Position numbers and translations under genes: made by a program. A stretch of 17,455 nucleotides of DNA from an uncultured Eubacteriales bacterium (lineage in GTDB: Bacteria; Bacillota; Clostridia; Oscillospirales; Oscillospiraceae). The DNA lies in the NCBI GenBank assembly GCA_900553135.1, contig USCO01000031.1, positions 1-17,455 of the forward strand. The letters run 5' to 3'. The notes beneath the pieces were generated by a model. The model was not told the DNA's origin, searched no databases, and saw only the letters and a list, made by a program, of their open reading frames with translations. Positions 12,973 through 17,455 of the stretch are shown here, one piece after another. Numbering within the stretch: position 1 is the stretch's first letter; each line of letters begins with the position of its first letter.

Positions 12973-14562
12973 ATGGACATCAAGGAACAGATCGCCCAAG
13001 GCCGCTGCTGCCTGGGCATCGAGCTGGGCTCCACCCGCATCAAGGCGGTGCTCATCGGACCCGACCACGCCCCCGTGGCCTCGGGGGACCACGGCTGGGA
13101 GAACCGGCTGGAGGACGGCGTTTGGACCTACCACATGGAGGACGTGTGGGCGGGCCTTCAGGACGCCTACGCCAAGCTGCGCGCCGACGTGAAGGAGCGC
13201 TACGGGGTGGAACTCACCGCCATGGCCGCCATGGGTTTCTCCGCCATGATGCACGGCTATGTGGCCCTGGACCGGGAGGACCGGCTGCTGGTGCCCTTCC
13301 GCACCTGGCGCAACACCATCACCGGCCAGGCCGCCCAGCTCCTCACGGAGCGCTTCCAGTTCAACATTCCCCAGCGCTGGTCCATCGCCCACCTCTATCA
13401 GGCCATCCTCAACGGGGAGGACCACGTGAAGGACATCTGCTACCTCACCACCCTGGCCGGATACGTCCACTATAAGCTCACCGGACGCCGGGTCATGGGC
13501 GTGGGCGAGGCCAGCGGCATGTTCCCCATTGACAGCAGCACCGGAGACTTCCACCAGGCTATGGTGGACTCCTTCGACGCCCTGGTGGCCGACAAGGGCA
13601 ACCCCTGGAAGCTGCGGGACATCCTGCCCCAGGTCCTCTCCGCAGGCGAGGAGGCGGGAACCCTCACGGCAGAGGGTGCCAAGCTCCTGGACCCCACCGG
13701 CTCCCTGACCCCGGGCATCCCCCTGGCGCCCCCCGAGGGCGACGCGGGCACCGGCATGGCGGCCACCAACGCCGTGGCCCCCCGCACGGGCAACGTGTCC
13801 GCGGGCACCAGCGTCTTTGCCATGATCGTGCTGGAGAAGGCCCTGTCCAAGGTGTACCCCGAGATCGACATGGTCACCACCCCCACGGGTAAGCCGGTGG
13901 CCATGGTCCACTGCAACAACTGCACCAATGAAATCAACGCCTGGGCCCAGGTTTTTAAAGGCTTCCTGGAGGCCCTGGGCCAGAAACCCGACATGAACGC
14001 CGTCTTTACCGCCATGTTCCGCTCCGCCCTGGAGGGAGCGGCGGACGGCGGCGGGCTGACCCTGTATAACTACCTGTCCGGTGAGCCCATCACCGACCTG
14101 GAGGAGGGACGCCCCCTGCTGGTGCGCACCCCCCAGGCCAAGCTGGACTTCCCCAACTTCATGCGGACCCAGCTCTACTCCGCCCTGGCCACCCTGAAGA
14201 TCGGCATGGACATTCTGGCCGGGGAGCAGGTGGCGGTGGACCGGCTGCTGGGCCACGGCGGCTTCTTCAAAACCCCCGAGGCGGGCCAGCGCATCATGGC
14301 CGCCGCCGCGGGAGCCCCCGTCTCCGTCATGGAGACCGCCGGAGAGGGCGGACCCTGGGGCATGGCCCTGCTGGCGGCCTATCTGGTGGAAAAAGAGCCC
14401 GGCCAGTCCCTGGAGGACTATCTGGACAGCCGGGTCTTTGCCGGACAGAAGGTGGTCACCCTGGAGCCCCAGAAGCAGGACATGGAAGGCTTTGAGCAGT
14501 TCATGCGGCAGTACCGCGCCGGTCTGGCAGTAGAGCGCCAGGCGGTAGAAAGTTTGAATTAA
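12973..14562 (+). CDS. FGGY-family carbohydrate kinase, predicted L-ribulokinase (non-AraB type)
   Basis: The 529-residue sugar kinase has the ASKHA/FGGY fold. The N-terminal phosphate loop reads GIELGSTRIKAVLI (15-28), with Glu17 where most family members have Asp. The middle contains FRTWRNTITG and the C-terminal ATPase half contains GNVSAGTSVFAMIV and GHGGFFKTPEAGQRIM. It is encoded between the transporter and araA-araD, and no other kinase is present, so it should phosphorylate L-ribulose to L-ribulose 5-phosphate. It lacks the GTLSGRAVLV-type start and the length (about 560) of classical AraB. It resembles a clostridial FGGY group often labelled xylulokinase or simply carbohydrate kinase; Clostridium acetobutylicum has a non-orthologous ribulokinase called AraK that could be its relative. 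Xylulokinase activity is the alternative. The start has AAAGGAGG overlapping the previous stop. Confidence 0.82.
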   Translation: MDIKEQIAQGRCCLGIELGSTRIKAVLIGPDHAPVASGDHGWENRLEDGVWTYHMEDVWAGLQDAYAKLRADVKERYGVELTAMAAMGFSAMMHGYVALDREDRLLVPFRTWRNTITGQAAQLLTERFQFNIPQRWSIAHLYQAILNGEDHVKDICYLTTLAGYVHYKLTGRRVMGVGEASGMFPIDSSTGDFHQAMVDSFDALVADKGNPWKLRDILPQVLSAGEEAGTLTAEGAKLLDPTGSLTPGIPLAPPEGDAGTGMAATNAVAPRTGNVSAGTSVFAMIVLEKALSKVYPEIDMVTTPTGKPVAMVHCNNCTNEINAWAQVFKGFLEALGQKPDMNAVFTAMFRSALEGAADGGGLTLYNYLSGEPITDLEEGRPLLVRTPQAKLDFPNFMRTQLYSALATLKIGMDILAGEQVAVDRLLGHGGFFKTPEAGQRIMAAAAGAPVSVMETAGEGGPWGMALLAAYLVEKEPGQSLEDYLDSRVFAGQKVVTLEPQKQDMEGFEQFMRQYRAGLAVERQAVESLN

Positions 14563-14596
14563 GTGTGCGCTAAGTGCGATAATGGAGGTTTTTCCC

Positions 14597-16075
14597 ATGA
14601 ATAACAAGGAATTTTGGTTTGTAGTAGGCAGTCAGTTCCTGTATGGTCCCGAGGTGCTGGAGATCGTGGCCAAGCGGGCCGCCGAGATGGCCGACGTGCT
14701 CAACGCCTCCGGCAACCTGCCCTGCAAGCTGGTGTACAAGGTCACCGCCAAGACCAACAAGGAGATTGCCGACGTGGTCAAGGAGGCCAACTACAACGAC
14801 GACTGCCTGGGCATCATCAGCTGGTGCCACACCTTCTCCCCCTCCAAAATGTGGATCAACGGCTTTGTCAACCTGCAGAAGCCCTACTGCCACCTGGCCA
14901 CCCAGTATAACCGGGAGATCCCCAACGAGGAGATCGACATGGACTTCATGAACCTGAACCAGGCCGCCCACGGCGACCGGGAGCACGGGTTCATCGCCGC
15001 CCGCCTGCGTATGCCCCGGAAGGTCATCGCTGGCTACTGGCAGGAGGAGTCCGTGCAGAAGCGCCTGGGCGCCTGGATGCGGGCTGCCATGGGCGTGGCC
15101 GTCAGCAAGGAGCTGAAGGTCATGCGCTTTGGCGACAACATGCGGGAAGTGGCCGTCACCGAGGGCGACAAGGTGGAGGTCCAGGCCAAGCTGGGCTGGC
15201 AGGTGAACACCTGGCCGGTGGGCCAGCTGGTGGAGACCATGGACGCGGTCACCGAAGCGGAGATCGACGCGCTGATAGACGAGTACAAGGCCCAGTATGA
15301 CTTTGCCACCGACGATCTGGCTACCGTGCGCTACCAGGCCCGGGAAGAGATCGCCATGAAGAAGATGCTGGACGCCGAAGGGTGCAAGGCCTTCTCCAAC
15401 ACCTTCCAGGACCTGTACGGCATGGAGCAGCTGCCCGGCCTGGCCAGCCAGCACCTCATGGCTCAGGGCTACGGCTACGGCGGCGAGGGCGACTGGAAGG
15501 TGGCCGCCATGACCGCCATCATGAAGGCCATGGGCGAAAACGGCAACGGCGCCTCCGCTTTCATGGAGGACTACACCTATAACCTGGTCCCCGGCCAGGA
15601 GTACAGCCTGGGCGCCCACATGCTGGAGGTCTGCCCCTCCCTGGCCGCCGGAAAGCCCCGCATCGAGACCCACCACCTGGGCATCGGCATGAACGAGAAG
15701 GACCCCGCCCGCCTGGTCTTTGAGGGCAAGGAGGGCGACGCCATCGTGGTCAGCCTCATCGATATGGGCGGCCGCCTGCGCCTGGTGTGCCAGGATATCC
15801 ACTGCGTCAAGCCCATCCTGCCCATGCCCAACCTGCCTGTGGCCCGGGTCATGTGGCAGGCCGAGCCCAGCCTCACCACCGGCGTGGAGTGCTGGATCAC
15901 CGCCGGCGGCGCCCACCACACCGTGCTCAGCTACGACGTCACCGCCGAGCAGATGAAGGATTGGGCCAACATGATGGACATTGAGTTTGTCCACATCACC
16001 AAGGACACCACCGTGGAGGGCCTGGAGCAGCAGCTCTTCCTCAACGATCTGGCCTGGAAGCTGAAGGGCATGTAA
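14597..16075 (+). CDS. araA: L-arabinose isomerase
   Basis: Interconverts L-arabinose and L-ribulose in the cytoplasm with a Mn2+ cofactor; the first intracellular step of the pathway. The 492-residue length is normal. The four metal and catalytic positions known from E. coli AraA (E306, E333, H350, H449) are matched by E297 in GEGDW, E324 in MEDYTY, H341 in AHMLEV and H440 in GGAHHT, each offset by exactly nine. The N-terminus FWFVVGSQFLYG and HLGIGMNEKDPARL are also characteristic. The ATG at 14597 follows GGAGGT (14584-14589) by seven bases; an in-frame ATG at 14582 overlaps that site. It lies 34 bases after the kinase gene and 74 bases before araD; a strong hairpin sits in the second gap. 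Confidence 0.97.
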   Translation: MNNKEFWFVVGSQFLYGPEVLEIVAKRAAEMADVLNASGNLPCKLVYKVTAKTNKEIADVVKEANYNDDCLGIISWCHTFSPSKMWINGFVNLQKPYCHLATQYNREIPNEEIDMDFMNLNQAAHGDREHGFIAARLRMPRKVIAGYWQEESVQKRLGAWMRAAMGVAVSKELKVMRFGDNMREVAVTEGDKVEVQAKLGWQVNTWPVGQLVETMDAVTEAEIDALIDEYKAQYDFATDDLATVRYQAREEIAMKKMLDAEGCKAFSNTFQDLYGMEQLPGLASQHLMAQGYGYGGEGDWKVAAMTAIMKAMGENGNGASAFMEDYTYNLVPGQEYSLGAHMLEVCPSLAAGKPRIETHHLGIGMNEKDPARLVFEGKEGDAIVVSLIDMGGRLRLVCQDIHCVKPILPMPNLPVARVMWQAEPSLTTGVECWITAGGAHHTVLSYDVTAEQMKDWANMMDIEFVHITKDTTVEGLEQQLFLNDLAWKLKGM

Positions 16076-16081
16076 GTCCGC

Positions 16082-16109
16082 CGCCCCCGCCGGGCCTCCG
16101 GCGGGGGCG
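16082..16109 (+). other. All-GC hairpin between araA and araD
   Basis: A perfect 12-bp stem made only of G and C (16082-16093 with 16098-16109) with loop GCCT lies seven bases after the araA stop. CCTTTCG follows instead of a U tract, so full termination is unlikely. It probably protects the 3' end of the upstream message or lowers read-through into araD. Confidence 0.8.
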
Positions 16110-16149
16110 CCTTTCGTCCCATTTGATTTGAAAAAGGATGTGTTCTGCA

Positions 16150-16845
16150 ATGCTGGAAGAACTGAAAGAGCAGGTCTGTCAGGCCAACCTCCTGCTGCCC
16201 AAGCACGGCCTGGTCACCTTTACCTGGGGCAACGTGTCCGGCGTGGACCGGGAGAAGGGCCTCATGGTCATCAAGCCCTCAGGGGTGGAGTATGACCACA
16301 TGACCGCCGAGGACATGGTGGTGGTGAGCCTGGAGACCGGCGAGCGGGTGGAGGGCAAGTGGAAGCCCTCCAGCGACACCGACACCCACCTGGCCCTCTA
16401 TAACGCCTTCCCCGCCCTGGGGGGCATCGTCCACACCCACAGCCGCTGGGCCACCTCCTTCGCCCAGGCGGGCAAGGGCGTGCCCGCCATGGGCACCACC
16501 CAGGGGGACTACTTCTACGGGGAGATCCCCTGCACCCGGAAGATGACTCCCCAGGAGATCGCCGGCAAGTACGAGCTGGAGACGGGCAACGTCATCATCG
16601 AGACCTTCCGTACCCGGAACATTGACCCCGCCCAGGTCCCCGCCGTCCTGGTCCACAGCCACGGCCCCTTCACCTGGGGCACCGACCCCTTCAACGCGGT
16701 GCACAACGCCGTGGTGCTGGAGGAGGTGGCCTTCATGGACTTCCACGCCATGGCCCTCACCCCCGGCCTGCCCCCCATGCAGCAGGAGCTGCTGGACAAG
16801 CACTATCTCCGCAAGCACGGCCCCGGCGCCTATTACGGACAGTAA
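16150..16845 (+). CDS. araD: L-ribulose-5-phosphate 4-epimerase
   Basis: Converts L-ribulose 5-phosphate to D-xylulose 5-phosphate, the last step of the arabinose pathway, by a metal-dependent aldol-type mechanism. From the ATG at 16150 the protein has 231 residues, the same as E. coli AraD, and aligns without visible gaps. The zinc ligands are Asp76 (SSDT), His95 and His97 (HTHS), and the histidine of VLVHSHGPF near 171. The catalytic tyrosine is Tyr229 in the terminal YYGQ. NVSGVDREKG, KPSGVEYDHMTAEDMV and GDYFYGEIPCTRKMT are family-specific. An upstream in-frame ATG at 16138 overlaps the AAAGGA ribosome site and is rejected. It ends the arabinose operon. A run of T follows the stop but without an obvious preceding hairpin, so no clear terminator is seen before the next gene. 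Confidence 0.97.
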   Translation: MLEELKEQVCQANLLLPKHGLVTFTWGNVSGVDREKGLMVIKPSGVEYDHMTAEDMVVVSLETGERVEGKWKPSSDTDTHLALYNAFPALGGIVHTHSRWATSFAQAGKGVPAMGTTQGDYFYGEIPCTRKMTPQEIAGKYELETGNVIIETFRTRNIDPAQVPAVLVHSHGPFTWGTDPFNAVHNAVVLEEVAFMDFHAMALTPGLPPMQQELLDKHYLRKHGPGAYYGQ

Positions 16846-16947
16846 TTTTTTCCCCTTAGTTGTACGCAAACGGGAAACATTTGCCCCCATTCCCCCCTTT
16901 GGTAGGACAATCCCTTTGGGATGTGGAAATCAAAGGAGGAGAAGCGC

Positions 16948-17445
16948 ATGGCAAGTGGACAGACCACCCATTACGGGCTGAACCAGTGGCAGCCTGAGGA
17001 CGCGGTGCTGCGCACCGATTTTAACGCGGACAACGCCAAGACCGACACCGCCCTGAACAATCTGCAGCAGCAGATCCAGACCAAGGAGGCCGCCCTGGCG
17101 GCGGCCATCGCAGGGTGCTACGGCCCCGGCAATCCCAGCCTGGCCAGCGGCAAGTATGTGGGCACCTGCGTGGATGCGGATTCTAAATTTCCGGTGAGCA
17201 TCAATCTGGGCTTCCGCCCCTCGATGCTGGTGGTGCTGGACAGCACCCAGGGAGACAATGAATATGAGTACGCCCTGCTGGTGGGAAATGACCAGGGTCA
17301 TCTGATTCTGCGGAAAAACGGCGATGCGGAATATTACAGCGGCCTTTCCTTTACCAGCACCGGGTTTACCATGAACATCTACGAACATTCCGCCTACAAC
17401 TTCAATGTGGCGGGGCACACCTATTGGTATTTTGCTCTGCGGTAA
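16948..17445 (+). CDS. Small protein resembling phage tail-fibre/structural proteins
   Basis: The 165-residue protein is not assigned to a named family. Its N-terminus, THYGLNQWQPEDAVLRTDFNADNAKTDTAL, has the form of phage tail or baseplate proteins in which a Tyr-Gly-Leu segment leads into D-FN-DN-K-D and a helical or coiled-coil stretch (about residues 28-55, LNNLQQQIQTKEAALAAAI). After a Gly/Pro linker, a beta-rich C-terminal domain (about 65-165) contains GFRPSMLVVL, SGLSFTSTGFTM and the aromatic ending HTYWYFALR, which resembles carbohydrate-binding tips of tail fibres. The start at 16948 has a strong AAAGGAGGAG site (16932-16941). It lies about 100 bases after araD in the same direction, with no clear terminator between. 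No other phage gene is visible. An adhesin-like or secreted host protein is possible, but there is no signal peptide. Confidence 0.65.
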   Translation: MASGQTTHYGLNQWQPEDAVLRTDFNADNAKTDTALNNLQQQIQTKEAALAAAIAGCYGPGNPSLASGKYVGTCVDADSKFPVSINLGFRPSMLVVLDSTQGDNEYEYALLVGNDQGHLILRKNGDAEYYSGLSFTSTGFTMNIYEHSAYNFNVAGHTYWYFALR

Positions 17446-17455
17446 GAAAAAACGG

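Noticed and set aside
11725..14607. A 960-codon open frame on the minus strand across the permease and kinase genes.
   Set aside because: It is the antisense of well-supported GC-rich genes, has His/Gly/Val-rich composition typical of such shadows, and lacks recognisable domains.
14570..16150. A 526-codon minus-strand frame opposite araA.
   Set aside because: Antisense shadow of a gene with all metal-binding residues in place.
16881..16911. TTGCCC followed by TAGGAC considered as a promoter for the tail-like gene.
   Set aside because: The -10 match is poor and the spacing is 16; too weak to report as a feature.
1..17455. Search by eye for CRISPR arrays, tRNA or rRNA genes and insertion-sequence ends.
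   Set aside because: No regularly spaced repeats, no cloverleaf-like segments in the gaps and no transposase or terminal inverted repeats were found; nearly all sequence is covered by the listed genes.

Overview
The window is one stretch of a high-GC Firmicutes chromosome. It is most like a gut clostridium of the Oscillospiraceae (Flavonifractor/Lawsonibacter-like); that placement is inferred from GC-rich codon use, strong AGGAGG-type ribosome sites, an SLH-domain protein, rubredoxin, a TTHA1498-type EF-G paralogue and a GntR-LacI type AraR. No rRNA, tRNA, CRISPR array or insertion sequence was seen.

Left part (1-5700) is housekeeping. It holds the 3' end of an S-layer-homology protein, a perfect 20-bp bidirectional terminator, a convergent rubredoxin gene, and a rightward unit of dusB (tRNA dihydrouridine synthase), an ECF sigma factor and its zinc-finger membrane anti-sigma factor, closed by a terminator. 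An EF-G-like GTPase with its own promoter, leader hairpin and terminator follows. Next comes a solitary AT-rich EcsC-family gene (5778-6473) between two terminators with nearly the same stem, which looks like an acquired gene.

Right part (6505-16845) is a complete L-arabinose locus. A divergent repressor gene, araR, faces a seven-gene operon: a YtfQ-like lipoprotein, a double ATPase (YtfR-like), two permeases (YtfT- and YjfF-like), an FGGY kinase, L-arabinose isomerase (araA) and L-ribulose-5-phosphate 4-epimerase (araD). The ABC system should import the sugar, AraA makes L-ribulose, the kinase makes L-ribulose 5-phosphate and AraD makes D-xylulose 5-phosphate for the pentose phosphate or phosphoketolase route. 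A 16-bp near-palindrome resembling the Bacillus AraR operator lies against the operon promoter, and a related half-site overlaps the araR promoter. This supports arabinose-relieved repression and autoregulation.

Two features of the locus stand out. The kinase is not classical AraB and may be a non-orthologous ribulokinase. The importer belongs to the galactofuranose (YtfQRT-YjfF) group, which suggests uptake of the furanose form. Strong hairpins after the binding-protein gene and after araA may set different mRNA levels within the operon. The window ends with a small gene (16948-17445) that looks like a phage-tail-fibre-type protein and has no evident link to arabinose.
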